Shown here piece after piece: positions 46,281 through 56,771 of a stretch of 64,000 nucleotides of DNA. The position numbers and the translations under genes are program-made. Numbering within the stretch: position 1 is the stretch's first letter; every line of letters begins with the position of its first letter. This DNA comes from Rhynchopus sp. YZ270_cl-10. Lineage: Eukaryota; Euglenozoa; Diplonemea; Diplonemida; Diplonemidae. A model generated the notes under the pieces. It was not told where the DNA came from. It saw only the letters and a program-made list of their open reading frames with translations, and ran no database searches. Where the stretch lies: positions 868,001 to 932,000 of the forward strand of contig OZ037862.1 in assembly GCA_964035575.1 (NCBI GenBank), in the 5' to 3' direction.

Positions 46281-48575
46281 ATGGCAATGGCGCGCACCCT
46301 CTGCGTGCTGCTGTGTGCGTCGCAGGCGTACGGACACGGGCACGTGTTGGACCCACCGTCGCGTGCGGAGCTCTGTTCGAACACCCACACCCCCGCTTCA
46401 GAAAAGAACACGAACTGCGGGCAGATCATGTGGGAGCCCTTCAGCATCGAGGGTCCGGACGGGTGGCCGGCAGACGGGACGATCCCGGCAGGAGGTGCAC
46501 ACTCGCGCTTCCCGGAGCTGAACGAGCAGACAGCGACACGCTGGGGGAAGGTGCCGATGTCGGGCGGGGCGACGAAGTTCACGTGGACGTTCAACGCAAA
46601 CCACGTGACGAAGGACTACACGTACTACATGACGCGGGCAGGGTGGAACCCGAATGCACCGCTGACACGCGCCACGTTTGAGGACGCACCGTTCTGTGTT
46701 GTGGACGGAGGCATGAAGCAGCCGCCGATGACGACGGACCACACGTGCAACGTGCCGACGCTGGAGGGGTACCACATCATTCTGAGTGTGTGGGATGTGG
46801 GTGACACGTCGAACAGCTTCTTCAACGTGATTGACGTCATGTTCTCTGGTGGTGGTGGTGGTGGTGGCAGCCCGCCTGTGCCTGTGCCTGTGCCAACAGC
46901 TCCTGTGCCGGTTCCAAGCAATGGGGCCTGCCCAAGCGACACAAGTGGATGCGGCTGTGACTGGACTGACAACGGTGCAAAGTGCAACACAGACGACGGG
47001 AGCGAGTGCTACTGCAAGTGCTGCTGCCAGCACACCGGCCAGTGTGCGTGGCAGGGTGGCGGTGGAGGTGGAGGTGGTGGAGGAGGTGGCGGTGGAGGCA
47101 GCGGGTCGACATGCGCCCTTCCAAGCGGGCTGGACGCAAACGTGGCTGCAGTGGACAACACCGGGTTCGCAACGTGCCACGGGAAGCTGCGTCTGTCGGG
47201 GCTGCAGCTTGTGGGGGCACAGGGTGAGGCTGTGCAGCTGATGGGGATGAGCAGCCACGGGCTGCACTGGTTTGCGAACTGCTACACGAAGGAAAGCATC
47301 ACACACCTGGTGACGCGGTGGGGCATCAACGTGTTCCGGGCCGCAATGTACATTGGTGAGGGGGGCTACGGGACCAACCCGGCGCTGAAGCAGACCGTGC
47401 TGGACATTGTGCAGTGGTGCAAGGAGCTTGGGATCTACGTGATTGTGGACTGGCACATGCTGTCCCCCGGGAACCCGAACGACGCTGAGTACGACGGGGC
47501 CGACGCGTTCTGGCGGGACATGGCGCGGACACTGAAGGACGAGAGCCACGTGCTGTACGAGATTGCGAACGAGCCCAACGGTGTGAGCTGGGGCGAGGTT
47601 GTGAGCTACCACAACCGCATCTTGGCGCTGATCCGTGCGGAGGATGCGGAGACAGTGGTGCTTGCGGGGACGCCGACGTGGAGCCAAGACATCCACGAGG
47701 CAGCGGCGCGCCCTGTGGACCTCCCGCACAACGTCATGTACGTGTTCCACTTCTACGCCGGGTCGCACACACACCTGCAGTCGCGTGTGCAGGAGGTTGC
47801 GTCGCAGATCCCGCTGTTTGTGAGTGAGTGGGGCACGTCTGAGGCGAGCGGTGACGGGGGTCCCTTCCTCGACAACGCGCAGGCATTCCTGGAGGGCTTC
47901 AAGAGCGCAGGGTCGCAGGGTGTGAAGCTGAGCTGGACGTCGTGGAGTCTGGCGGACAAGGCAGAGGTGTCGGCGGCACTGCAGTCTGGGGCGTGTGCCT
48001 CTGGCGACTGGGACAGTGTGTCGTGCACGGGGAGCTATGTGCGCACGTACATCAGAACGAACGCTGTTCCCTGTGGTGGACCTGCTCCCGTTCCCGTTCC
48101 CGTTCCCCCTGTGCCTGTGCCCACACCGCCAACACCACCAGCAACGTCCCCACCCACACCGCCTGCACCTGTGCCCACAGCGCCTGTGCCCACGGTGCCA
48201 GCCCCTGTGCCGACCCCGCCTGCCTGTGCCTCTGCCTTCTGTGTGTACAGTGCGTGCAAGCGTGATGCCAGCTGCTGTGCTGCAGCAGGGACGCCGTGTG
48301 CGCAGTTCGACACGTGGTACGCAGAGTGCATGCAGAGCTCGTCACCGCCACCGGCAACATCCCCACCCACACCGCCTGCACCTGTGCCCACAGCACCTGT
48401 GCCTGTGCCGTCGAGTGCGTGCAGCGGGTCGACGCTGTCGATGTATTCAAACTGTCTGGGGGCCACAGCGTGCTGTGAGAGCGGCACACAGTGCTACGAG
48501 CAGTCGCAGTGGTACGCACAGTGCCTCAGAACATGCACACCTGGAGGCGGCTGGTCGTGCAAGGTGCTTGGGTGA
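46281..48575 (+). CDS. Secreted AA10 LPMO / GH5 endoglucanase, copy B
   Basis: A 764-residue protein that appears identical to copy A apart from two low-complexity length differences: seven fewer residues in the first PVP linker and two fewer in the poly-Gly linker. The brace histidines, Cys-rich module, GH5 catalytic glutamates (NEP and SEWGT) and both CBM1-like modules are all present. The signal peptide and start are as in copy A; the open frame upstream to 45921 is untranslated sequence that differs from copy A. Near identity including silent sites and the 3' flank means recent duplication or ongoing gene conversion. Confidence 0.9.
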   Translation: MAMARTLCVLLCASQAYGHGHVLDPPSRAELCSNTHTPASEKNTNCGQIMWEPFSIEGPDGWPADGTIPAGGAHSRFPELNEQTATRWGKVPMSGGATKFTWTFNANHVTKDYTYYMTRAGWNPNAPLTRATFEDAPFCVVDGGMKQPPMTTDHTCNVPTLEGYHIILSVWDVGDTSNSFFNVIDVMFSGGGGGGGSPPVPVPVPTAPVPVPSNGACPSDTSGCGCDWTDNGAKCNTDDGSECYCKCCCQHTGQCAWQGGGGGGGGGGGGGGGSGSTCALPSGLDANVAAVDNTGFATCHGKLRLSGLQLVGAQGEAVQLMGMSSHGLHWFANCYTKESITHLVTRWGINVFRAAMYIGEGGYGTNPALKQTVLDIVQWCKELGIYVIVDWHMLSPGNPNDAEYDGADAFWRDMARTLKDESHVLYEIANEPNGVSWGEVVSYHNRILALIRAEDAETVVLAGTPTWSQDIHEAAARPVDLPHNVMYVFHFYAGSHTHLQSRVQEVASQIPLFVSEWGTSEASGDGGPFLDNAQAFLEGFKSAGSQGVKLSWTSWSLADKAEVSAALQSGACASGDWDSVSCTGSYVRTYIRTNAVPCGGPAPVPVPVPPVPVPTPPTPPATSPPTPPAPVPTAPVPTVPAPVPTPPACASAFCVYSACKRDASCCAAAGTPCAQFDTWYAECMQSSSPPPATSPPTPPAPVPTAPVPVPSSACSGSTLSMYSNCLGATACCESGTQCYEQSQWYAQCLRTCTPGGGWSCKVLG

Positions 48576-49667
48576 GCGTCTAATTATCACATGAAGGGGG
48601 GTTCACTCCTCTCTCTTACTTACATACAAACAAGGGCGAACAAGCGACAACTGGTGAGGGCACACATGAGTGTGTAGGTGTGTGGGGACACGAGACAACA
48701 CCTATTTATGTCTTGTGGTGACTCCTCTCTTCCTTCATATCCCGCCTTCCCGGTCGCTTTGTTCTGTTCCTTCTTCCTCTCTTTTTTTTGTCCGAAATTT
48801 CTCTTTTCTACACAGGCTTGCTTTGTCTGCCTGCACCTATGTTTGCTCTCTATTCTATGATCCGAACTCTATTCGGCCCTTTTTATTCTCCCCCCCCAAA
48901 AGCAGTTTTTTCCCGTTGAACACAAACGTGAGCCTAACGAAGCTGCACTGTTTTCCTTAAACAGGTCTGCTTCTACACGTAGTGTTTTTTTCTCTTTCCG
49001 TCGAAGGTATTCTTTACTGAGTACACGACACAAGGTGCGTCATATGTGCCGTATTTCGTTCGGTCAAGGTGATTTCAACAGACGAGGCTTAGGTTCATCT
49101 TACCAGCTTTTCTCTTCTTTTCGTTCCCTTTCCCACCCTGCCCCCAACCCCTGCGCCTTTGCCCCCCAACCTGCTTTCTGTTACCTCAGAAGTGGTCTTT
49201 CTTTTGTGTTCCACGAACCTCCCATCGGGCGCGGGGTCTTTTTTTCTATTCCAACTTACTTACGTGTGTCGACAATACAGTTGCAAAGAGAAAACCGACA
49301 AAAAATGTCGACAAAAACAACAACAACAACAACATCACGAGGCGTACTGGATGTCGCGCATGCCCCAAGGTTCTCTTGGTGCAGAACGCGACGTCTGGAT
49401 TTTGTCAGTTCACAACTTCTTTTTACCAGCATCCTTCCTTGGATGTTTGCTGGTGTTTTTTATAGACAAAGTTGTGTGTGATGAAACCAAGCGGTTTTGG
49501 GAGGATACCACAAATAAGAGCGCCACATTGATTTTGCTGATGTCATTCTAGTCTAACCTCCTCTCCTCCTCTCCCCTCTCCTCCTCTCCTCCTCTCCCCT
49601 CTCTCTCCCTCCCTCTGCTTAACCCCTTTGTGCAGAATCACAGGGAAAAGCCCCATTCTATTCAAAC
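48576..49667. other. Intergenic with hairpin element
   Basis: No gene is supported. This holds the 3' part of duplication copy B, a type I hairpin at 49066-49101, a CTCCT-repeat tract (49555-49620) and CTTTGTGCAG, ~30 bases before the AHA1 start. Confidence 0.5.
49066..49101 (+). repeat. Type I hairpin element (in duplication copy B)
   Basis: The outer stem AAGGTGA/TCATCTT is intact. The inner stem is more decayed (TTTCAAC/GCTTAG), with the loop AGACGAG. It differs from copy A at two positions, both in the 5' inner arm. Confidence 0.65.
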
Positions 49668-50783
49668 ATGGCGGAGGTAGGGAAAGGAGACGCCAGATGG
49701 ATTGTGCAGGACAGAGAGGACGGCGCGAACTGCAACAACTGGCACTGGACTGAGAAGAACATCCTCCCCTGGGCCAAGGGCGAGGTGCACGAGGCGCTGT
49801 CAAACAAGACTGTTCTGACCACACCGAAGCTCGAGCTGAAGACACTGGAGGTGGCCAACCTCGAGGGGGACTGCATTGTGATGAACAGGAAGAAGAAGCT
49901 GATCAGCAGCTTCGACATCAAGTTTGACCTGCCTTGGGAGGGCATCGTCAAGGACGAGGACACAGGAGACACGATCTACACTGTGAAGGGGAAGTTCGTG
50001 ATCCCTGACGTGGACGACACGACGATTGGCGACGACATGCAGGTCGACATTACGTGCGCAGAGACCGGCGACGCAGCGAACATGATTGTTGTTGTGTGCA
50101 GGAAGGAGGGACGTCAGTTCATTCGGAAGGGGATGGAGGAGTTTGCAGCGAAGCTGAAGGACTCGCACAACATCTCGAACAAGATGCAGTCGACAGTGTC
50201 GGAGGCGAAGACGTCGTCCCCTAAGAAGGCTGCGGAGGACACGCGTGGGTGTGTCGACGAGTTCACCCTCAGGATGGACTGGCGCTGCCCCCCCGCCGAG
50301 CTGTGGGACGCACTCAGCAATCCCGGCAAGGCCTCTGCCTACACACGCTCGCAGGTGACCCTCGAGCTGAAGGAGGGCGGTGCCTTCTCCTACCTCGGTG
50401 GCTCCATCAGCGGCACCTTCGCCTCCGTCGACGCACCTAAGGGCTTCGTCATGAACTGGCGTCTCGACAACTGGGACGCAGGTCACTTCTCCAAGGTCGA
50501 GCTCACACTCGACTCTCAAGAGGCAGGCGCCACAGAGCTGAAGATCAAGCACTCCAACATTCCTTACGTATGTCTTTTGTATTGCTATTTGAACAAAAAG
50601 TAGGACCGTGTCAGAAGCGCGGAGTGTAATTCTTTCTTTTCATTTATTTTTATATGTTACATATTTATCAACTCTACTTCATCAAAAACACAGGGAGAGA
50701 CCCCCCGTGTGAAGGAAGGATGGACTCGGAATTTCTGGGAGCCCATCAAGGGGATCTTTGGCTTCATGTACAGCACCAAGTAG
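49668..50783 (+). CDS. AHSA1: AHA1, activator of Hsp90 ATPase
   Basis: Two exons (49668-50567 and 50694-50783; GTATGT donor, CACAG acceptor, phase 0) give 329 residues (human 338). The N-domain signature NCNNWHWTEK and the conserved strand-rich region (LPWEGIVKDEDTGDTIYTVKGKF...) are present. The C-terminal START-like AHSA1 domain begins ~205 with FTLRMDWRCPPAELWDALSNP. The short second exon supplies the family's end motif, ETPRVKEGWTRNFWEPIKGIFG. The protein binds Hsp90 and stimulates its ATPase in the cytosol. The intron lies at 91% of the coding sequence. Confidence 0.95.
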
Positions 50784-50910
50784 TGCTGACACTGCCGAAT
50801 CGGTGTTCGGGGGCATGTGTGGGATGATGGGGTGAGAATTCACATTCCCTCAGCAGAAGGGAATCCGCACAAGCGTGAGGGGAGGGGGGGTGAATGGGGG
50901 GTGGAGCAGC

Positions 50911-50975
50911 GTTCAAAAATACGTATTGATTCGTATTTATACGAATACGTGGGGGTAGGTCACGTATTTTAGAAC
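50911..50975. repeat. 65-bp nested foldback
   Basis: The arms GTTCAAAAATACGT and ACGTATTTTAGAAC are near-perfect complements. They enclose a second hairpin, ATTCGTAT-TT-ATACGAAT. The setting is AT-rich amid G-rich flanks. Confidence 0.65.
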
Positions 50976-52495
50976 ACTGGGGGTGGGGGTGGGGTGGGGA
51001 TACTTTACCAATCGTTATCTTTATTTTGTTGTTGTTTCATTTTTATTATTTATTGGTTGAGCATCGGGGGGGGGGGGTCGGGGGTGGGTGGGTGTCATCT
51101 GCTTAAAAGAGGGAGGGGGATGGGGTGTTTTTATCAGAATCCCTTTTACCACCTCCGCCTTTGTGTTCTGCGTGCAACGGTAGTCGGGGAGGTGTCTGCA
51201 TCAATAACTGCCATTTTTTTTTTCTTCTAACACTTTCAGTACCCCCACCCTTTTCCCTTTTGAAGGTGGTTGTGTTGTTGTGGATTTTTTTGTTTTTTTT
51301 TGATGTATTTTCACAAAACCTGTTTTGCCATCAAAATAGAGGTGGTTTTGTGGATTCTGACGGTACAATACATCAAGGAACACAATAGCGTTGACCATTT
51401 TCTCTCCTCAATGACCCCCATACCCCCCTGCCTTGGCACAATCAGAGAAACATTAAATAAGCGACAAAAAAAACACACTTTTTAAAGAAAAAAAAGTAAA
51501 AAATGGTTTGACAAAAAAGCGGGAAAAGCAAAGCAATTTAAAAAAGGTGGGACAACCCCCCCATTCTTATGAAGACTTCCCAAAAAGTGGTTTCCAAAAA
51601 AAAAGGCTGTCTCCATTTTCTATTCAAATCCAAATCCAAACCAAGAAATATCTTGAGGATCCTTCTCGCAAACTTCTCTTTTGTGTAGAAGAAACACCTT
51701 TTGACTCAATAGCACACGGCATGCTTAATGCATTGACCTTGTTCGTGCGGGCCCAGCTTCTTCTTCATCTTCTCCCCCGTTGAACGTCGCCAGTCGACCA
51801 GTGAGAGGAAGTCTTTTGTCCCTCATCTTCCACCTCCCTCTTCCTCTTCTTGGTTAGCGTGTCTAGCTGTATCGGCGCAGGTAACGTGATTCTTGTGCAG
51901 ATTGGCCTTCTGGTTTCTGACGGGAACAAGCTGTGCACAGTATGACCGCCGCACTTTTCAGCAAGTCTGGTTCGTAGTCGATGAGACGAGCACGTTCGCA
52001 GAATCTCGATTTGTGGTAGATTTTGCCCTCCTGTGATATTCTGAACCGTATTTTTTTGTCTCAAACCCGACAGAGCGAATCTTGAGCGTGCAACACACGC
52101 CAATAACACACGCGCTGCACGATTGATACCCTTTTCTTTCACTTTGTACACGATGACGTAAAATGACTTGACCCATGGTTTTTCCTAGGTTTCACCGTTA
52201 TTAAACCTTACCACCCTTCACTACCACCCTTCTTCCACAATGGTGGATGATTGAGGTTGCACCCCACCTCCGCCCGCATCTTCTTCCCCACCGATCCTGC
52301 GTGTGTTCTGCTGACGGCTGCATCGTCACAAACAAAGGGACCACTCGGATGGCCGCCGACGCCTCCCCCCGTTTCCTCTCCCCGGTCTTAGCTTCCCCAC
52401 CACGTAGACGGCCGCGCTCGCCGACCTTCAATTCACATCCGAATTGCACTTTGTACACCCATGGTTTTTCTCCGCTGATTGCGATAACGAATATG

Positions 52496-52534
52496 ATAAG
52501 GTGACTAAGCACGAGAGGCTTAGGATCATCTTAT
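52496..52534 (+). repeat. Type I hairpin element, best-preserved copy
   Basis: The outer stem ATAAGGTGA/TCATCTTAT gives nine pairs with one wobble. The inner stem CTAAGC/GCTTAG gives six pairs, with the loop ACGAGAG and a two-base bulge (GA) on the 3' side. The tail AACTTTTCTTTTC is pyrimidine-rich. It lies ~80 bases before the porin start. Confidence 0.9.
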
Positions 52535-52613
52535 AAACTTTTCTTTTCTTTTTGAGGTTTCACCATTAAACCACCACCTTCACTTCACATCCCACAAGAA
52601 ACCAACACAAAAA

Positions 52614-53510
52614 ATGGACGACATATTCGAGAACATCAGCTCTCTCTTCGATGGCCTGGACCCTGACATGGCTGGGGTGGTCGAGGTCACCGGAAAGGGC
52701 CGCAGTCGTGCTGGGGGTGTTGTCATTAGCGCCGAACACAAACGTCTTCCAGACGCCTCCATCGAGGGCAGCCTTGGGGCAACATATGAAGGCACCATCG
52801 GGGGCATGGAGTACTCAATGGACACATGCTTCCAGCAAGGCGATGCGACCGAGGTGACATGGAATGTACAGAACCTCTTTGGCATGTCGGGGGACAGTTT
52901 TTCCTATGGCGTGGAGGTGGCTCACTCTGAAGGGAACAATGTAGCGCACAACTGCGAATGGACCCGCGAGCTTGAAAACCTGCAGCACACCATTAAGCTC
53001 TCCCGCGCTTCCTCAAGCGCCCCCCTCACAGTCGAACCCAGCGTAGTATACAATAAAGGAAGCATCGCAGTAGGGGCGTCCGCGAGCTATGATGGAGGTC
53101 TTGCTCGGATGGTCAAAGCGGCAGTCGCATTTTCGCAGAAGGTGAACGATCTGGCGATGGCGTTCACGGCTGGGGTGGATAGAGAGGAGGGTAATGAGTA
53201 CTTTTTTGATTGTGGGTTTAAGATGGAGCCAACAGAGGATTTTAGTGCGGGCGCAATGCTTAGTAGAAAGTCTGGAAGTCGTGATGAGCTGACACTTGGC
53301 GCAGAATATACCATTGAGCCAGGTCTCTCTGTCAAGGCAAAGATCACAACAGCAGGCCTCTACGCAACTGCGTGGACAGTGCTCCTCACGTCGCATCTCA
53401 CAGCAACGCTGTTGTTGCAACACAAGAACGGAGTTCCAGGGGGAGGGTTATCCCTTGCATTTGATAACACTGAGGATGAGGAGGGGGGTGGTGGTGGTGG
53501 TGATGAATAA
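52614..53510 (+). CDS. VDAC-like mitochondrial porin
   Basis: An intronless 298-residue protein with an amphipathic N-terminal helix (DDIFENISSLFDGL), then alternating beta-strand pattern throughout. The length and the C-terminal run (LTLGAEYTIEPGLSVKAKI ... GGGLSLAFDN) fit a eukaryotic porin (VDAC/Tom40 superfamily). The last strand resembles the VDAC end 'GLGFELEA' and is followed by an acidic/glycine tail (EDEEGGGGGGDE). VDAC exchanges metabolites across the mitochondrial outer membrane, so the organism probably has a mitochondrion or related organelle with a porin. A Tom40-type pore cannot be excluded. Confidence 0.6.
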   Translation: MDDIFENISSLFDGLDPDMAGVVEVTGKGRSRAGGVVISAEHKRLPDASIEGSLGATYEGTIGGMEYSMDTCFQQGDATEVTWNVQNLFGMSGDSFSYGVEVAHSEGNNVAHNCEWTRELENLQHTIKLSRASSSAPLTVEPSVVYNKGSIAVGASASYDGGLARMVKAAVAFSQKVNDLAMAFTAGVDREEGNEYFFDCGFKMEPTEDFSAGAMLSRKSGSRDELTLGAEYTIEPGLSVKAKITTAGLYATAWTVLLTSHLTATLLLQHKNGVPGGGLSLAFDNTEDEEGGGGGGDE

Positions 53511-54495
53511 AAAAAGGGAGTTGTAAATAAACCTGGTAACGTTTTCTTTTTTTTTGTTTCATTTGAAAAATATTGCATTTTTTTTTTTTTGGGAGGTAAA
53601 TAATGTATTTTGTATTTAACCTGTTAACGTCTGGGGGGGAGAGGGGAGGGGGGAGGGGAAATGGGAGAAGGGAAGCGTGTAGGAGTGATGTGGTGTGGTG
53701 GTGGTGTGTTTTCGCCCTTATATTTTAGACACAAAAAAAAAGGATTGTGTGTTACCCCGTCTCCCAGATTTTTGGAAGGGGGGTTTTTATGATTTCAAAA
53801 AAAGGATCCTAGCTTATTCTCTCTGGGCGTAGTTCGCCTGATTGGACCAACGTTGAATGTTGAGAGGGTAACTCGAGGAGGATCTGGCTTGATTTTTGTT
53901 ATTATTGTAGTTGTGTTTCCACGAAAGGCGCATTTATCTTTCATAATATTTTTTTTTTTTTTTTTGGAGGTTCGCTTTGAATTCACAGAGGCGTTTGTAG
54001 TTACAACCTCCTTTTTTTTACACAAATGATACACAAAAAATGCCCAGGTTGTGTTATTTCACTTCCTTTGCCTTTTTTGAAAGGTGACTGAGCATGAGAG
54101 GCTTATGTAGAAGATTATCTCAAAAATATTTTTACCCCGAAAATTTGAGCACAAAACTCACCATGGGCGGTTGTCTATGGCACTAAAGGGCATTTCCACC
54201 TCGCAAAACCCGAAACTTCTCTCTCTCTCCACAAAAGAAAAAACAAAAATCCCCCCACAACCCTTTTTCTACGAATTTCTCTTCATCATCGAATCAACGC
54301 TTAGATTCACCTTATCAAAACCCGCAACACCCCTCTCAAAATCACTCTCACCTCCGTCACCTTTCAGGTTTTTTTCCCCCCCTCACACAGCTAGGTGTGT
54401 GTGTATTTCATACACTCTTTTTCTCCTCTACTCCCCATTTTTGTAACGGGGTACAGCTTTTATCTCAAACGCAATCGTCCTGAAATCGCTAAGTA
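53511..54495. other. Intergenic with hairpin; 3' part copied from the downstream HMG gene
   Basis: No independent gene is supported. A weak type I hairpin lies at 54081-54120. From ~54258 to 54445 the sequence is a diverged copy of the 5' flank of the HMG-box gene (~56570-56745). It then jumps to a diverged copy of that gene's HMG-box coding region (~54450-54540). Confidence 0.65.
54081..54120 (+). repeat. Type I hairpin element, degenerate
   Basis: AAGGTGA, then CTGAGC, the loop ATGAGAG and GCTTAT. Four to five inner pairs remain and the outer 3' arm is lost. Confidence 0.5.
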
Positions 54496-55495
<1,000 letters not shown>

Positions 55496-56771
55496 CCCGT
55501 TGTGCCTCCGGGCTATTGACCCCAAAAGTGCAGAAATCACCTGAAAGTGGCAAAAACAGGGTTTCCGCCAAGGTGTACGGGATGTACTTTGGTACACCCC
55601 AATATTTTCCCCGGAAAAATTTGGATTCTTACAGGGATTCGGGCTGTACTGTTTATGGACCGAAAACCCGTAAAAAAGCCGGAATTCCAAGCCCGAAAGG
55701 TGCGATTTTTGTAGCTGTTTAGCGTCAGGCCTGCTGTAACACAATGGGTGGGAAATATTTTTTTTACCCCCCCTTTTTTACACTTCATAACAGCTACACA
55801 AATTTGACTGTTTTTTGGGGGCGTGCCACACCAAATTTGGTGTTTTTTGTTTTCTCGTAAATACGATTTCCTCGACTATGAGGTGAGCAGCAGTTGGACG
55901 AGGAGTGGCGACACCTCTTGCGAAGTATCTGAAGCACACACAGAAGTCATACTAAGGTAGGGCTCTGCGACTGATTGAATGTAACATATTTTACTTGCCT
56001 TTTTTCCCACTCTTCTTCCTCTCTTCCCTCCCCGGTTCTTCTGTACCTCACAAGGAAGAACCCTTAATCTGCAACCACCTTCACTGAGTAAAATTGGAAA
56101 ATAGTGAAATCCGTAAAGAAATAAAAGTTGCTCTTAATTAAGTTGATGACGATCTGCGTCTGTACCTTCCGTAGTACAAAGGCTTCGGTTGATATTGAGT
56201 ACAGATCTTATGACAGGTAGGCAAGTGGAAGTGACGTCGATGCAACAACAAAACTGAGCCAGCAATGAAGTGCGTCTCGTATAATTGGAATTGGCAACGA
56301 TAAGGAAGTTACGTACTCACCAACACACTGCACATCTTCCCCCAACCTCCCCAGCCCCACCCTCGTTCCACATAACTCTCCCCAGCCAAAAAATTAAAAA
56401 AAGCGTTTGTCTACACAACAAAGGTGCTCCAAGAAACAACAGAAACTCTCTCCCCTCTTTTCCCCGATTTGATTAATATCTTCCGTTCTTCGGGAAGAGG
56501 AAAAGGAAACCCGCTTGTTCCTGTCATGCTGCTGTGCACTTTGCGTCACTTCACTCCAGAATCTCCCACAACCCCTTTTTCTACGAATTTCTCTTCATCA
56601 TCGCATCAACGCTTAGATTCACCTTATCAAACCCCCAACACCCCTCTCACACTCACTCTCACCTTTCAGGGTTTCTTTTTCTCTCACACAACTAAGTGTG
56701 TGTATTTCATACACTCTCTTTCTCCTCCTCTCTCTCTCTCTCTCTACCCAGTTTTTTTTGCTTTTTCTTTT
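55496..56771. other. Intergenic
   Basis: No gene is supported. It includes an unassigned stretch at 55500-55740 without a domain. A C/T-rich tract ends CTCTACCCAG ~20 bases before the next ATG. Open frames upstream of 56772 continue that gene's frame but have no ATG-supported conserved content. Confidence 0.5.

Larger units (their letters stand above)
46235..49475 (+). repeat. Segmental duplication, copy B
   Basis: This is the direct counterpart of 34189-37590. Identity is near-complete through the gene and ~680 bases of 3' flank, then falls off. It lacks the 113-base segment of copy A at 37241-37353. Confidence 0.9.
50784..52613. other. Intergenic with foldback, partial repeat and hairpin
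   Basis: No gene is supported in 1.8 kb. It contains the foldback 50911-50975, a G-run near 51065, and two related segments (52141-52215 and 52447-52590), of which only the second contains the hairpin at 52496-52534. Minus-strand frames at 51765-52176 and 52201-52512 are moderately GC-rich but have no domain I can defend. Confidence 0.5.

Noticed and set aside
51765-52512. Minus-strand frames before the porin gene
   Set aside because: One begins MGQVI and includes an RKG segment, faintly like ribosomal protein uL2, but the similarity does not continue in any frame. It would also be the only minus-strand gene.
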